Shown here piece after piece: positions 8,313 to 17,784 of a stretch of DNA of 64,000 nt. The notes under the pieces were generated by a model, which saw only the letters and a list, made by a program, of their open reading frames with translations, did no database searches and was not told where the DNA came from. The stretch's first letter is position 1. Every line of letters starts with the position of its first letter. The stretch lies in assembly GCF_025465935.1 (NCBI RefSeq), contig NZ_JANLNV010000063.1:1-64000 (forward strand), written 5' to 3'. The stretch comes from Pseudomonas sp. 7P_10.2_Bac1 (GTDB lineage Bacteria; Pseudomonadota; Gammaproteobacteria; Pseudomonadales; Pseudomonadaceae). The position numbers were made by a program, and so were the translations under genes.

Positions 8313-8978
8313 TTACGCTTCTTGGGTCAGCTCCAGAACGCGGTCGACCATCTTGTTGATGCCTGACGCGGCTTCACTGATGTTCTTGGCCAGCATGTAC
8401 GCCGGGGTGCTGACCAGCTTGCGGGCTTTGTCTTCGACAATGTCAGACACTTCGCATTCTTCGTGGGTGCCGCCCATTTTATCCACCGCTGCTGCGGTAT
8501 CAGGGTCTTTACCGATGGTGCAGGTCACGCCGGGGCCGTAGATCTTGGCGGCGATGGCCGGCGAAATGCACATCAAACCGACGGGCTTGCCTGCTTCGGC
8601 AAAGGCTTCGGCCAAGGCCAGGACGTCCGGCTGAACGCTGCACGCGGCCCCTTCGGTGGCAAAGCTCGAGAGGTTTTTGGCGGCGCCAAACCCGCCTGGC
8701 ACGATCAGCGCGTCAAAGTCCGCAACCTTGGCTTCACGAATGTCCTTGACCTCGCCACGGGCGATACGCGCCGACTCGACCAGCACATTGCGCGATTCGG
8801 GCATTTCCTCGCCGGTCAGGTGGTTGATGACGTGCAGTTGCGCAATGTTCGGTGCAAAGCATTGCACGTGCGCGCCGCGCTGACTGAGGCGCAGCAGGGT
8901 GATGACGCTTTCGTGGATTTCGGTGCCGTCATAGACGCCACAGCCGGAAAGAATGACGGCAATGTTTTTGGTGGTCAT
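8313..8978 (-). CDS. elbB: ElbB, DJ-1/PfpI-type glyoxalase
   Basis: A cytoplasmic DJ-1/PfpI superfamily protein; E. coli ElbB has weak glyoxalase activity and was first linked to isoprenoid synthesis. It begins MTTKNIAVILSGCGVYDG, contains the family's PGGFGAAKNLSSFA loop and the nucleophile-elbow region GLMCISPA (Cys in place). The 221 aa fit the family. A longer reading frame extends 25 codons upstream, but the ATG at 8978 follows a GGAG and gives the normal N-terminus. It lies downstream of dedA on the same strand with a 131-base gap. Confidence 0.93.
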   Translation of the reverse strand: MTTKNIAVILSGCGVYDGTEIHESVITLLRLSQRGAHVQCFAPNIAQLHVINHLTGEEMPESRNVLVESARIARGEVKDIREAKVADFDALIVPGGFGAAKNLSSFATEGAACSVQPDVLALAEAFAEAGKPVGLMCISPAIAAKIYGPGVTCTIGKDPDTAAAVDKMGGTHEECEVSDIVEDKARKLVSTPAYMLAKNISEAASGINKMVDRVLELTQEA

Positions 8979-9084
8979 GGTAGGTCTCCTTGTTCGTGGC
9001 GTTACTGTCTCCTTATTCGGCACCTGATGCCATAGGGAGGTTCCCGCGATCACGCAGGCGCTGCGGCACAGCGCCCGGGGAGAG

Positions 9085-9106
9085 GGTTTCTGCGAGCGCA
9101 GAAACC
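9085..9106. other. perfect hairpin between dedA and elbB
   Basis: GGTTTCTGC, a 4-base loop and GCAGAAACC form a 9-bp perfect stem just past the dedA stop. On the minus strand no T run follows, so it is not a classic terminator. It may protect or define the dedA mRNA 3' end. Confidence 0.5.
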
Positions 9107-9109
9107 GGC

Positions 9110-9727
9110 TTATTCCGCTGGAGGGGTGTTCACTTCAGCGGCTTTGTTTTTTTCGTCGAGGGCGGTCTGCTTGGCCTGGCGCGCATTCTTGAAGCGACGG
9201 CGAAGCCACAGGCATCCGCCCAGTACCAGCAAGGCGCCCAGTACCCACAACTCGTACTTTTTGACGCTGCCCAAAAGCCCTTCCAGCACGGCACCAAAAT
9301 GGTACGCGGCGGTGGCCAGGGCAATTGCCCAGATGGCGGCACCAATGCCGTTGAGCAACAGGTAGCGACCCGGCGGGTAGCCGGAAAGACCAATGGCTAC
9401 CGGCATCACCGTGCGTAGGCCATACACAAAGCGGAAGCTCAAGACCCAGATGTCCGGGTGCCTGCGGATATGCTCCAGCGCCTTGTCGCCCATGAGTTGC
9501 CAGCGCGGCTTGCGCGCCAACAATTTGCGGCCGTGTCTGCGCCCCAGGAAGTACCACAGCTGGTCGCCGGCATAACTGCCGAAGAACGCCACGATCATGA
9601 CCAGTTTAAGATCCATGTATCCGCGGAACGCCAAGAAGCCTGCGAGAACCAGGATGGTCTCACCTTCAAAAAACGTCCCTAGAAACAGGGCGAAGTAGCC
9701 GAATTCTTGAAGAAATTGTTGGAGCAT
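9110..9727 (-). CDS. DedA family membrane protein
   Basis: An integral membrane protein of the DedA/SNARE-associated family, members of which affect membrane potential and act as lipid flippases. The 205 aa hold several hydrophobic segments and the conserved motifs FFEGETILVLAGFLA (residues about 19-33), GDQLWYFLGRRHGRK and RFVYGLRTVMPVAIGLSGY, the last containing the essential Arg pair of this family. The C-terminal 30 residues are charged and cytoplasmic. Transcribed towards elbB, away from ppk. Confidence 0.92.
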   Translation of the reverse strand: MLQQFLQEFGYFALFLGTFFEGETILVLAGFLAFRGYMDLKLVMIVAFFGSYAGDQLWYFLGRRHGRKLLARKPRWQLMGDKALEHIRRHPDIWVLSFRFVYGLRTVMPVAIGLSGYPPGRYLLLNGIGAAIWAIALATAAYHFGAVLEGLLGSVKKYELWVLGALLVLGGCLWLRRRFKNARQAKQTALDEKNKAAEVNTPPAE

Positions 9728-9851
9728 TGTCTGGATGCTGGAGAAATGAACGCGCAGCCTACGCCTTAAGGGACATTCAGGAAAGTATCGAACTGTGTCT
9801 TCTCATGAACAATTCCTACAAATCTTAAGTATTTGACCTACATCATAGTGT

Positions 9852-9885
9852 TTGTCATCTAGCATTCATGACGCTTTGCTATAAC
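9852..9885 (+). promoter_or_regulatory. candidate PhoB-controlled promoter of ppk
   Basis: Two 7-base half sites TTGTCAT (9852-9858) and CATTCAT (9863-9869) are separated by four bases, the layout of a Pho box (consensus CTGTCAT twice). Ten bases further lies TATAAC (9880-9885), a good -10. This is the standard geometry of a PhoB-activated promoter lacking its own -35. It would start transcription near 9892 and leave a leader of about 290 bases before ppk. The control is inferred; polyphosphate kinase genes are Pho-regulated in several bacteria. Confidence 0.55.
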
Positions 9886-9891
9886 GGTCGC

Positions 9892-10178
9892 GCGCGACGC
9901 ATTTAAAAATGTAGAGCCGCTGACGCAGGCTTCGACGGGTTGTTTGGCAGCCTTGTTTTTAAAGCGAAGGCCCTTCGGTGCTCATCGCAGTCGGCGGTAG
10001 CGGCGACACATACGGCGTAGCAGAACAAATTTGGTAAAACGCCCTCTAATGGGCTCCAGCCCGCATAAAGCGCCTATGAGCGGTTTAAACCCATGGGCGT
10101 TGGTGGCATTCTGGCAGCTTGATTGCACGCGCCGCTAAACGGTCACGAGAGTCAAACCCGCTCTTACAGGAACATTCA
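9892..10178 (+). other. long ppk 5' leader / gene-free stretch
   Basis: The 451 bases between dedA and ppk hold the Pho-like promoter and then this leader. I find no convincing ORF in it. It contains several short hairpins, for example CGAAGGCCCTTCG near 9965 and GGGCTCCAGCCC near 10049, but no run of T that would make a terminator. From memory, hemB occupies this place in P. aeruginosa; nothing here resembles its coding sequence. Confidence 0.4.
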
Positions 10179-12413
10179 ATGAATACCGAAGGACAGACAG
10201 AACTCGTTGCTACTGAGGCTGAGCCCATTGTTGAGCAGGCCACTGAAACCCCGCCCGTACCTGAAGCTCACGCACCTGCTGCGTCTGAGACGCCAGCGGC
10301 GGCGCCAACGATTGCCATTCCGGGCTTGGATGACAGCAGTCTGTATATCCACCGCGAACTGTCGCAACTGCAATTCAACATCCGGGTGCTGGAGCAAGCG
10401 CTGGATGAGTCCTACCCGCTGCTTGAGCGGTTGAAGTTCCTGCTGATTTTTTCCAGCAACCTGGACGAGTTCTTCGAAATCCGCGTGGCTGGCCTGAAGA
10501 AACAAATTACCTTCGCCCGTGAACAGGCGGGTGCCGACGGCTTGCAGCCTCACCAGGCACTGGCCCGGATCAGCGAGCTGGTACACGGCCATGTTGATCG
10601 CCAGTACGCGATCCTCAACGATATTCTGTTGCCCGAGCTTGAAAAGCATCAGGTGCGCTTTATCCGTCGCCGTTACTGGAACACCAAGATCAAGGTTTGG
10701 GTGCGCAAGTTCTTCCGCGACGAAATCGCGCCGATCATCACCCCAATCGGCCTCGATCCGACGCACCCGTTCCCGCTGCTGGTCAACAAGAGCCTCAACT
10801 TCATCGTCGAACTGGAAGGTATTGACGCCTTTGGCCGTGATTCGGGTCTGGCGATCATTCCGGCCCCGCGTTTGTTGCCACGTGTCATCAAGGTGCCTGA
10901 AGAGGTGGGCGGCCCGGGCGACAACTATGTGTTCCTGTCGTCGATGATCCACGCACACGCCGATGACCTGTTCCAGGGCATGAAGGTCAAGGGCTGCTAC
11001 CAGTTCCGCCTGACCCGAAACGCCGACCTGGCAGTTGACACTGAAGATGTAGAAGACTTGGCCCGTGCCCTGCGCGGCGAGTTGTTCTCCCGTCGCTACG
11101 GCGATGCGGTGCGTCTGGAAGTGGCCGACACCTGCCCGAAACACCTGTCGGACTACCTGCTCAAGCAGTTCAACCTGCAAGAGACCGAGTTGTATCAGGT
11201 CAATGGCCCGGTGAACCTCACGCGTCTGTTCAGCATTACTGGCCTGGACAGCCACCCGGAACTGCAATACACGCCGTTTACCCCGGCCATTCCGAAGCTG
11301 TTGCAGAACAGCGAGAACATTTTCAGCGTGGTCAGCAAACAAGACATCTTGCTGCTGCACCCGTTTGAGTCGTTTACCCCGGTGGTCGATTTACTGCGTC
11401 AGGCGGCCAAAGACCCGCATGTACTGGCCGTACGCCAAACGCTGTATCGCAGCGGCGCCAACTCGGAAATCGTCGATGCGCTGGTCGATGCCGCGCGTAA
11501 CGGTAAAGAAGTGACCGCGGTGATCGAATTGCGTGCGCGGTTTGACGAAGAGTCCAACCTGCAACTGGCCAGCCGCCTGCAAGCAGCCGGTGCGGTGGTG
11601 ATCTACGGCGTGGTGGGCTTCAAGACTCACGCCAAGATGATGTTGATTCTGCGTCGTGAAGCAGGCGAGATCGTGCGTTACGCACACTTGGGTACCGGTA
11701 ACTACCATGCCGGCAACGCGCGCCTGTACACCGACTACAGCTTGCTGACGTCGGATGATGCGCTGTGCGAAGACGTGGGCAAGTTGTTCAGCCAACTGAT
11801 CGGCATGGGTAAAACCCTGCGCATGAAGAAGCTCCTGCATGCGCCGTTTACCCTGAAGAAGGGCATGCTCGACATGATTGCCCGCGAAACGCAATTCGCG
11901 CTGGACGGCAAGCCTGCGCACATCATTGCCAAGTTCAACTCGCTGACCGACCCGAAAATCATTCGGGCGCTGTACAAGGCCAGCCAGTCCGGCGTGCGCA
12001 TTGATCTGGTGGTGCGAGGCATGTGCTGCCTGCGTCCGGGGATTCCTGGCGTGTCGCACAATATCCACGTGCGCTCGATCATTGGCCGCTTCCTGGAGCA
12101 CACGCGGGTCTTCTATTTCCTCAATGGCGGCGAAGAACAGATGTTCCTGTCGAGTGCTGACTGGATGGAGCGCAACCTCGATAAACGTGTCGAGACGTGC
12201 TTCCCGGTTGAGGGTAAAAAGCTGATTCTGCGGGTCAAGAAGGAGCTGGAAAGCTACCTGACCGACAACACCCAGAGCTGGAGCCTGCAGTCTGACGGCC
12301 GATACGTGCGCAACACGCCGACCGGCAACCAGAACCCGCGCAGTGCCCAGGCGACCCTGCTTGAGCGCCTGAGCCTGCCGGTATTGACCGTCAGCACCGG
12401 CCCGTCGGTGTAA
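10179..12413 (+). CDS. ppk: polyphosphate kinase 1
   Basis: Makes long-chain polyphosphate from the terminal phosphate of ATP; membrane-associated tetramer. After an Ala/Glu/Pro-rich N-terminal tail of about 50 residues come the N domain ([32 protein letters not shown]), head domain and the two phospholipase-D-like C domains. The active-site region [11 protein letters not shown] and the upstream [10 protein letters not shown], with catalytic His, are intact. It is 744 aa. The ATG at 10179 follows CAGGAAC; an in-frame upstream start at 10119 has no site. It converges with ppx, the opposing degradative gene, across a REPIN. Confidence 0.97.
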   Translation: MNTEGQTELVATEAEPIVEQATETPPVPEAHAPAASETPAAAPTIAIPGLDDSSLYIHRELSQLQFNIRVLEQALDESYPLLERLKFLLIFSSNLDEFFEIRVAGLKKQITFAREQAGADGLQPHQALARISELVHGHVDRQYAILNDILLPELEKHQVRFIRRRYWNTKIKVWVRKFFRDEIAPIITPIGLDPTHPFPLLVNKSLNFIVELEGIDAFGRDSGLAIIPAPRLLPRVIKVPEEVGGPGDNYVFLSSMIHAHADDLFQGMKVKGCYQFRLTRNADLAVDTEDVEDLARALRGELFSRRYGDAVRLEVADTCPKHLSDYLLKQFNLQETELYQVNGPVNLTRLFSITGLDSHPELQYTPFTPAIPKLLQNSENIFSVVSKQDILLLHPFESFTPVVDLLRQAAKDPHVLAVRQTLYRSGANSEIVDALVDAARNGKEVTAVIELRARFDEESNLQLASRLQAAGAVVIYGVVGFKTHAKMMLILRREAGEIVRYAHLGTGNYHAGNARLYTDYSLLTSDDALCEDVGKLFSQLIGMGKTLRMKKLLHAPFTLKKGMLDMIARETQFALDGKPAHIIAKFNSLTDPKIIRALYKASQSGVRIDLVVRGMCCLRPGIPGVSHNIHVRSIIGRFLEHTRVFYFLNGGEEQMFLSSADWMERNLDKRVETCFPVEGKKLILRVKKELESYLTDNTQSWSLQSDGRYVRNTPTGNQNPRSAQATLLERLSLPVLTVSTGPSV

Positions 12414-12422
12414 ATCGCCCCT

Positions 12423-12487
12423 GTAGGAGCGAGCTCGTCTCGCGATCTTTTGAATCTGAAAAGATCGCGAGGCAAGCTCGCTCCTAC
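12423..12487. repeat. REPIN-like palindrome (GTAGGAGCGAG family), copy 3, between ppk and ppx
   Basis: Arms GTAGGAGCGAGCTCGTC and GGCAAGCTCGCTCCTAC enclose GCGATCTTTT and AAAAGATCGC. It fills the 87-base gap between the converging stops of ppk and ppx and is the only hairpin there, so it may serve both transcripts as a 3' stabiliser. Confidence 0.85.
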
Positions 12488-12500
12488 AATGTGGTAAGCC

Positions 12501-14003
12501 TTACGAAATAGTCAGCACTATCCCGACGCGCGTCAGCCATTGAGCTTCCTGTTCGAAGTCGGCTTGGGTCAGCGGGTTCTGTTCCAGCCAGCCTTCAGCG
12601 AAGATCACCTCAAGCTGGTCGCCTTCAGCTCGCAGCTTTACCTGTGACGCTTCCTGGTTGCCACGGATGTGGTAGAACAAAATCGCAAAACGCAGCAGCA
12701 CGCACAGGCGAATCAGCTTGATGCCTTCAGCGCCAAATTCAGCGAACTTGTCTTTTGGAATGTTACGGCGATGACCGCGTACCAGCAGCGCCAGCATTTG
12801 CTGGTCTTCGCGTGAGAAGCCGGCAAGGTCAGAGTGCTCGATCAGGTAAGCGCCGTGCTTGTGGTAGTGATAGTGGGCGATGTCCAGCCCGACTTCATGC
12901 ACCTTGGCCGCCCAGCTCAGCAGTTCGCGCCACACGCCGTCTTCGAGCTCCCACGATTTGGCGACTTGATCAAATGCTCGCAGGGCTTTGCGTTCAACCC
13001 GTGCGGCTTGCTCAAGATCAACGTGGTAACGCTCCATCAGCGAGCTGAGAGTACGCTCGCGCACGTCTTCGTGATGATGGCGGCCCAGCAGGTCGTACAG
13101 CACGCCTTCACGCAGAGCGCCGTCGCAGTGGTCCATGCGTTGCAGTTCAAGGGCGTCAAAAATGGCTTCAAGAATCGCCAGGCCTGCCGGGAAAATCGCG
13201 CGGCGGTCAGGTTTGATGCCTTCGAAGTCGATCTTGTCCACCTCACCCAGCTTGAACAGCTTGCGCTTGAGCCAGGCCAGGCCTTCGGCATTGACTTCAC
13301 CGGCACCGTGGCCGCCGGCCTTGATTGCCAGACCAATGGCGCGAATGGTGCCGGAGGAGCCGATGGCTTCATCCCAGGTCAGGCGGTGCAGCGCGTGCTC
13401 AATGCTCATGAGTTCAAGGCGCGCGGCGGTGTATGCCTGGGCGTAACGTGCCGGGGTGATCTTGCCGTCGCGGAAATAGCGCTGAGTAAAGCTGACGCAG
13501 CCCATTTGCAGGCTTTCGCGCAACAGGGGCTCAAAACGTTGACCAATGATGAATTCAGTACTGCCGCCGCCAATGTCGGCCACCAGGCGCTTGCCCGGGG
13601 TGTCGGCGAGGGTGTGCGAGACGCCCAGATAGATCAGGCGCGCTTCTTCACGTCCGGAAATGACTTCTACGGTGTGGCCCAGAATCTGTTCTGCGCGCAC
13701 GATAAATTCGTTGCGGTTGCGTGCTTCACGCAAGGCGTTGGTACCTACGATGCGCACGGCGCCCAATGGCATGCCATTGATCAGTTGCGCAAAACGCTTC
13801 AAGCAATCAAGCCCACGCTGCATGGACTCTTCGTTGAGGTGGCGTTCTTCGTCGATACCGGCAGCAAGCTGCACCTTATCGCCAAGGCGTTCAAGAATAC
13901 GGATTTCACCGTTCTGGGCTTTCGCCACCACCATATGAAAGCTGTTAGAACCCAGGTCTATAGCGGCGATCAGGGATGGATTCTTGCTTTTTGATTGGGG
14001 CAT
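12501..14003 (-). CDS. ppx: exopolyphosphatase
   Basis: Removes terminal phosphates from polyphosphate, opposing ppk. A 500-aa Ppx/GppA protein of the actin-like ATPase fold: phosphate-1 loop [15 protein letters not shown] at about 14-28, phosphate-2 loop [14 protein letters not shown] near 140, and the C-terminal HD-type helical half with [19 protein letters not shown]. GppA also belongs here, but length and pairing with ppk favour Ppx. It is transcribed divergently from trxA. Confidence 0.95.
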   Translation of the reverse strand: MPQSKSKNPSLIAAIDLGSNSFHMVVAKAQNGEIRILERLGDKVQLAAGIDEERHLNEESMQRGLDCLKRFAQLINGMPLGAVRIVGTNALREARNRNEFIVRAEQILGHTVEVISGREEARLIYLGVSHTLADTPGKRLVADIGGGSTEFIIGQRFEPLLRESLQMGCVSFTQRYFRDGKITPARYAQAYTAARLELMSIEHALHRLTWDEAIGSSGTIRAIGLAIKAGGHGAGEVNAEGLAWLKRKLFKLGEVDKIDFEGIKPDRRAIFPAGLAILEAIFDALELQRMDHCDGALREGVLYDLLGRHHHEDVRERTLSSLMERYHVDLEQAARVERKALRAFDQVAKSWELEDGVWRELLSWAAKVHEVGLDIAHYHYHKHGAYLIEHSDLAGFSREDQQMLALLVRGHRRNIPKDKFAEFGAEGIKLIRLCVLLRFAILFYHIRGNQEASQVKLRAEGDQLEVIFAEGWLEQNPLTQADFEQEAQWLTRVGIVLTIS

Positions 14004-14286
14004 GGTTGAGGGGTCTCGGTCGATAACTTTGCCATCGTGCCACGATCAAACGCTCGCGCCAACGCGTGATGTCACCTGCATTGATATGGAGCAGGTAACA
14101 GATGACGTTAGCTGTTCGCGGACAACCTGTATTTATTTGTGTGATCTATTTCCTGTCACATTCGCCCTGTAAAAGCGCATTTTCGCTCGCTCAAGGGCCA
14201 TGCACGGCCCGCGTGGGGTCCGCAGGTGGGGCCGGGTGATACCCGCACTCATGTGTAGCCATAGTAATAGACAATCATCCGTCACC

Positions 14287-14315
14287 TTCCTGAACGCGGT
14301 GATGACGGCTATGAT
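14287..14315 (+). promoter_or_regulatory. candidate sigma-70 promoter of trxA
   Basis: TTCCTG (14287-14292), a 17-base spacer and TATGAT (14310-14315) precede the thioredoxin gene by 35 bases; the -10 is good and the -35 weak. The 347-base gap between ppx and trxA otherwise holds the ppx promoter region and a GGGCC/GGCCC hairpin near 14196-14209. I see no further gene in it. Confidence 0.5.
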
Positions 14316-14350
14316 GTGCTACGTTTTTGCTTACAACCACGGAGACTTCC

Positions 14351-14680
14351 ATGAGCAGCGATCTTATTAAACACGTTAGCGACGCTAGCTTTGAGGCCGA
14401 TGTTCTCAAGGCTGAAGGCGCTGTACTGGTCGATTACTGGGCTGAATGGTGTGGCCCTTGCAAAATGATCGCGCCCGTCCTGGATGAGATCGCCGAGACT
14501 TACAAAGGCAAGCTGACTGTTGCCAAGCTGAACATTGATGAAAACCAGGAAACCCCTGCAAAGCACGGCGTTCGTGGTATTCCAACCCTGATGCTGTTCA
14601 AGAACGGCAACGTTGAAGCCACCAAGGTGGGTGCGCTGTCGAAGTCGCAGTTGGCTGCGTTCCTCGACGCCAATATCTAA
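14351..14680 (+). CDS. trxA: thioredoxin 1
   Basis: A small cytoplasmic disulfide reductase that supplies electrons to ribonucleotide reductase, PAPS reductase and repair enzymes. The active site WCGPC is at residues 33-37, the cis-Pro loop GIPTLMLF near 74, and the 109 aa match E. coli TrxA. ATG at 14351 has GGAGAC upstream; an earlier TTG at 14327 is unnecessary. It is followed at once by an intrinsic terminator, so it is largely a single-gene unit ahead of rho. Confidence 0.98.
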   Translation: MSSDLIKHVSDASFEADVLKAEGAVLVDYWAEWCGPCKMIAPVLDEIAETYKGKLTVAKLNIDENQETPAKHGVRGIPTLMLFKNGNVEATKVGALSKSQLAAFLDANI

Positions 14681-14688
14681 GCGTTATT

Positions 14689-14716
14689 AAAAGCCCCGCA
14701 AATTGCGGGGCTTTTT
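14689..14716 (+). terminator. intrinsic terminator after trxA
   Basis: AAAAGCCCCGC, loop AAATT, GCGGGGCTTTTT: a GC-rich stem with a T tail, 9 bases past the trxA stop. Confidence 0.95.
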
Positions 14717-14718
14717 CA

Positions 14719-14913
14719 TGGCTCAAGGACTAGACGCTATGAAACTCAAGTGGTACATTCGGCCCCGCACTGGTTTCTCCACTGCCCCCTGCAAGCCGTC
14801 GCCGACGCACTCCTTATCGAATTAGTACGCGATCCTGTCGCCTTCTCTGCGGCGCGGCCTCATTAAGCCAAAAGCTTAATTTCCCCCTCCATAAATGATT
14901 ACGTCATTCCTAT
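14719..14913 (+). promoter_or_regulatory. rho 5' leader (Pseudomon-Rho-type region)
   Basis: The stretch between the trxA terminator and the rho start. Rho autoregulates through its leader in E. coli, and a conserved structured RNA called the Pseudomon-Rho motif is known upstream of rho in pseudomonads; by position this should be it, though I could not run the covariance model. Visible here are a small ORF with a ribosome-binding site (14739-14825) and a hairpin ATTAAGC-CAAAA-GCTTAAT (14862-14880) followed by a pyrimidine run ending 25 bases before the start codon. Cytosine-rich tracts fit Rho loading. Confidence 0.6.
14739..14825 (+). CDS. candidate 28-residue leader peptide upstream of rho
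   Basis: An ATG preceded by AAGGAC at 8 bases opens 28 codons ending in TAG, rich in Arg, Lys, Pro, Ser and Thr (MKLKWYIRPRTGF...). A second in-frame ATG at 14718 would add seven residues but overlaps the terminator tail. E. coli rho also has an upstream leader peptide gene, rhoL, with unrelated sequence. Coding is not proven: the frame is short and no homologue is known to me. If translated, ribosomes on it would shield the leader from Rho. Confidence 0.35.
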   Translation: MKLKWYIRPRTGFSTAPCKPSPTHSLSN

Positions 14914-16173
14914 ATGAACCTGACTGAACTCAAGCAAAAGCCGATTACCGAACTGCTCGAATTGGCCGAACAGATGGGCATAGAAAATATGGCCCGTTCG
15001 CGCAAGCAGGACGTGATTTTCTCCCTGCTGAAAAAGCACGCGAAAAGCGGCGAGGAAATCTCCGGTGATGGCGTGCTGGAGATCCTCCAGGACGGCTTCG
15101 GCTTCCTCCGCTCTGCTGACGCCTCTTACTTGGCCGGCCCGGACGATATCTACGTCTCGCCTAGCCAGATTCGACGTTTCAACCTGCGCACTGGCGACAC
15201 CATCGTCGGTAAAATCCGTCCGCCAAAAGAAGGCGAGCGTTATTTCGCGCTGTTGAAAGTCGACACGATCAACTTCGATCGTCCAGAGAACGCGAAAAAC
15301 AAGATTCTCTTCGAGAACTTGACCCCGCTGTTCCCGAATGTACGCATGAAGATGGAAATCGGTAACGGTTCCACTGAAGACCTGACCGGTCGTGTGATCG
15401 ACCTGTGCGCCCCGATCGGTAAAGGCCAGCGCGGTCTGATCGTTGCTCCGCCGAAAGCGGGCAAGACCATCATGCTGCAGAATATTGCGTCGAACATCTC
15501 GCGCAACAACCCGGAAGTGCACCTGATCGTTCTGCTGATCGACGAGCGTCCGGAAGAAGTGACCGAAATGCAGCGCACCGTGCGTGGCGAAGTGGTTGCC
15601 TCGACCTTCGACGAGCCGCCAACCCGCCACGTGCAAGTGGCTGAAATGGTGATCGAGAAGGCCAAGCGCCTGGTTGAGCACAAAAAAGACGTGGTGATCC
15701 TGCTCGACTCCATCACCCGTCTGGCTCGTGCCTACAACACCGTGATCCCGAGCTCCGGCAAGGTGCTGACCGGTGGTGTTGATGCCCACGCCCTGGAGAA
15801 GCCAAAACGTTTCTTCGGTGCTGCGCGTAACATCGAAGAGGGCGGCTCGCTGACCATCATCGCTACCGCGCTGGTTGAAACCGGCTCGAAGATGGACGAA
15901 GTGATCTACGAAGAGTTCAAGGGTACCGGCAACATGGAACTGCCCCTGGACCGTAAAATCGCTGAAAAACGCGTCTTCCCGGCGATCAACATCAACCGTT
16001 CCGGCACCCGCCGCGAAGAGTTGCTGACCGCTGATGACGAGTTGCAACGCATGTGGATCCTGCGCAAGCTGTTGCACCCGATGGATGAAGTCGCAGCCAT
16101 CGAGTTCTTGATCGACAAGCTGAAGCAGACCAAGACCAACGATGAGTTCTTCCTGTCGATGAAGCGCAAGTAA
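14914..16173 (+). CDS. rho: transcription termination factor Rho
   Basis: A hexameric RNA helicase that ends transcription at unstructured C-rich RNA. The N-terminal Rho domain ([19 protein letters not shown]) and cold-shock-like RNA-binding fold (GFGFLRS, residues 62-68) precede the ATPase domain with Walker A APPKAGKT at 178-185, Walker [17 protein letters not shown] and the Q/R-loop region. Length 419 aa is identical to E. coli Rho. A clean intrinsic terminator follows. Confidence 0.98.
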   Translation: MNLTELKQKPITELLELAEQMGIENMARSRKQDVIFSLLKKHAKSGEEISGDGVLEILQDGFGFLRSADASYLAGPDDIYVSPSQIRRFNLRTGDTIVGKIRPPKEGERYFALLKVDTINFDRPENAKNKILFENLTPLFPNVRMKMEIGNGSTEDLTGRVIDLCAPIGKGQRGLIVAPPKAGKTIMLQNIASNISRNNPEVHLIVLLIDERPEEVTEMQRTVRGEVVASTFDEPPTRHVQVAEMVIEKAKRLVEHKKDVVILLDSITRLARAYNTVIPSSGKVLTGGVDAHALEKPKRFFGAARNIEEGGSLTIIATALVETGSKMDEVIYEEFKGTGNMELPLDRKIAEKRVFPAININRSGTRREELLTADDELQRMWILRKLLHPMDEVAAIEFLIDKLKQTKTNDEFFLSMKRK

Positions 16174-16193
16174 ATCACCGGAAGCCAGGCAAG

Positions 16194-16215
16194 AGCCGGG
16201 GAAACCCGGCTTTTT
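16194..16215 (+). terminator. intrinsic terminator after rho
   Basis: AGCCGGG, loop GAAA, CCCGGCT then TTTT, 20 bases past the rho stop. GNRA-type loop, typical strong terminator. Confidence 0.93.
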
Positions 16216-16317
16216 GCTGTCTGACCTTTCTTGATTTTGGGCAGCTCTCCCTTCTGAACACGCGGCTTGGGCGCTACACTCGTTGCCCCAACGCCACGGC
16301 CAACATGAGGCTCAAGC

Positions 16318-17784
16318 ATGCAGTACCGCGACTTACGTGACTTTATCAGCGGCCTGGAACAGCGCGGCGAACTCAAGCGCATCCAGGTGCCGGTGTCTCC
16401 CAAGCTGGAAATGACCGAAATCTGCGACCGCACGTTGCGCGCCAAAGGCCCGGCTTTACTGTTTGAAAACCCGGTGGGTCACGCTATTCCTGTGCTCGGC
16501 AACCTGTTCGGAACGCCTGAGCGCGTCGCCTTGGGCATGGGCGCTGACTCGGTCACTGAGCTGCGTGAAATTGGCAAGCTGCTGGCGTTTCTGAAAGAAC
16601 CGGAGCCGCCTAAAGGTCTGAAAGACGCGTGGTCCAAACTGCCGATCTTCCGCAAGATCATTTCCATGGCCCCGAAAGTCGTTAAAGACGCGGTGTGCCA
16701 GGAAGTGGTGATCGAAGGCGACGACGTCGACCTTGGCCTGCTGCCGGTCCAGCATTGCTGGCCGGGTGACGTGGCGCCGCTGATTACCTGGGGCCTGACC
16801 GTCACCAAGGGCCCGAACAAGGATCGCCAGAACCTGGGTATCTATCGCCAACAGGTGATTGGCCGTAACAAAGTCATCATGCGCTGGTTGAGCCATCGTG
16901 GCGGTGCGCTGGACTACCGTGAGTGGTGTGAAAAACACCCGGGCAAACCGTTCCCGGTGTCAGTGGCGCTGGGTGCCGACCCGGCCACCATTCTGGGCGC
17001 TGTAACTCCCGTGCCAGACAGCTTGTCCGAATATGCCTTTGCGGGGTTGCTGCGGGGCAACCGCACCGAGCTGGTGAAGTGCCGTGGCAACGACCTGCAA
17101 GTGCCGGCCACCGCTGAAATCATCCTCGAGGGCGTGATTCACCCCGGTGAAATGGCCCCGGAAGGCCCGTACGGCGACCACACCGGTTACTACAACGAAG
17201 TCGACAGCTTCCCGGTGTTCACCGTCGAGCGCATCACTCATCGGACCAAGCCGATTTACCACAGCACCTACACCGGCCGTCCACCGGATGAGCCGGCTAT
17301 CCTGGGTGTAGCGCTCAACGAAGTGTTTGTGCCGATCCTGCAAAAGCAGTTTCCGGAAATCACCGATTTCTACCTGCCGCCGGAAGGCTGCTCGTACCGC
17401 ATGGCCGTCGTGACCATGAAGAAACAGTACCCGGGGCATGCCAAGCGGGTCATGCTGGGTGTGTGGTCGTTTTTGCGCCAGTTCATGTACACCAAGTTCG
17501 TTATCGTCACCGACGACGACATCAACGCCCGTGACTGGAACGACGTGATCTGGGCCATCACCACGCGCATGGACCCCAAGCGCGATACCGTGATGATTGA
17601 CAACACGCCCATCGACTATCTTGATTTTGCCTCGCCGATTTCCGGGCTTGGGTCGAAGATGGGGCTCGATGCAACCAACAAATGGCCAGGCGAGACCTCG
17701 CGCGAGTGGGGTCGGGTCATCGTCAAGGATGAGGCGGTCACCCGCCGTGTCGATGAAATCTGGAATCAATTAGGAATAGATTGA
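16318..17784 (+). CDS. ubiD: 4-hydroxy-3-polyprenylbenzoate decarboxylase UbiD
   Basis: Decarboxylates the octaprenyl (here probably nonaprenyl) hydroxybenzoate intermediate of ubiquinone, using the prenylated FMN made by UbiX. The 488 aa show the family pattern: [22 protein letters not shown] start, [19 protein letters not shown] prenyl-FMN/metal region near 175-193, and the catalytic [23 protein letters not shown] loop around residue 300 summarised by its E-R-E residues. It overlaps the following reductase gene by one base (TGATG-like ATGA junction), which suggests an operon. Confidence 0.97.
   Translation: MQYRDLRDFISGLEQRGELKRIQVPVSPKLEMTEICDRTLRAKGPALLFENPVGHAIPVLGNLFGTPERVALGMGADSVTELREIGKLLAFLKEPEPPKGLKDAWSKLPIFRKIISMAPKVVKDAVCQEVVIEGDDVDLGLLPVQHCWPGDVAPLITWGLTVTKGPNKDRQNLGIYRQQVIGRNKVIMRWLSHRGGALDYREWCEKHPGKPFPVSVALGADPATILGAVTPVPDSLSEYAFAGLLRGNRTELVKCRGNDLQVPATAEIILEGVIHPGEMAPEGPYGDHTGYYNEVDSFPVFTVERITHRTKPIYHSTYTGRPPDEPAILGVALNEVFVPILQKQFPEITDFYLPPEGCSYRMAVVTMKKQYPGHAKRVMLGVWSFLRQFMYTKFVIVTDDDINARDWNDVIWAITTRMDPKRDTVMIDNTPIDYLDFASPISGLGSKMGLDATNKWPGETSREWGRVIVKDEAVTRRVDEIWNQLGID

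Noticed and set aside
12834..13994. 386-aa plus-strand ORF antisense to ppx
   Set aside because: Low-information composition, no ribosome-binding site or motif, fully overlaps ppx.
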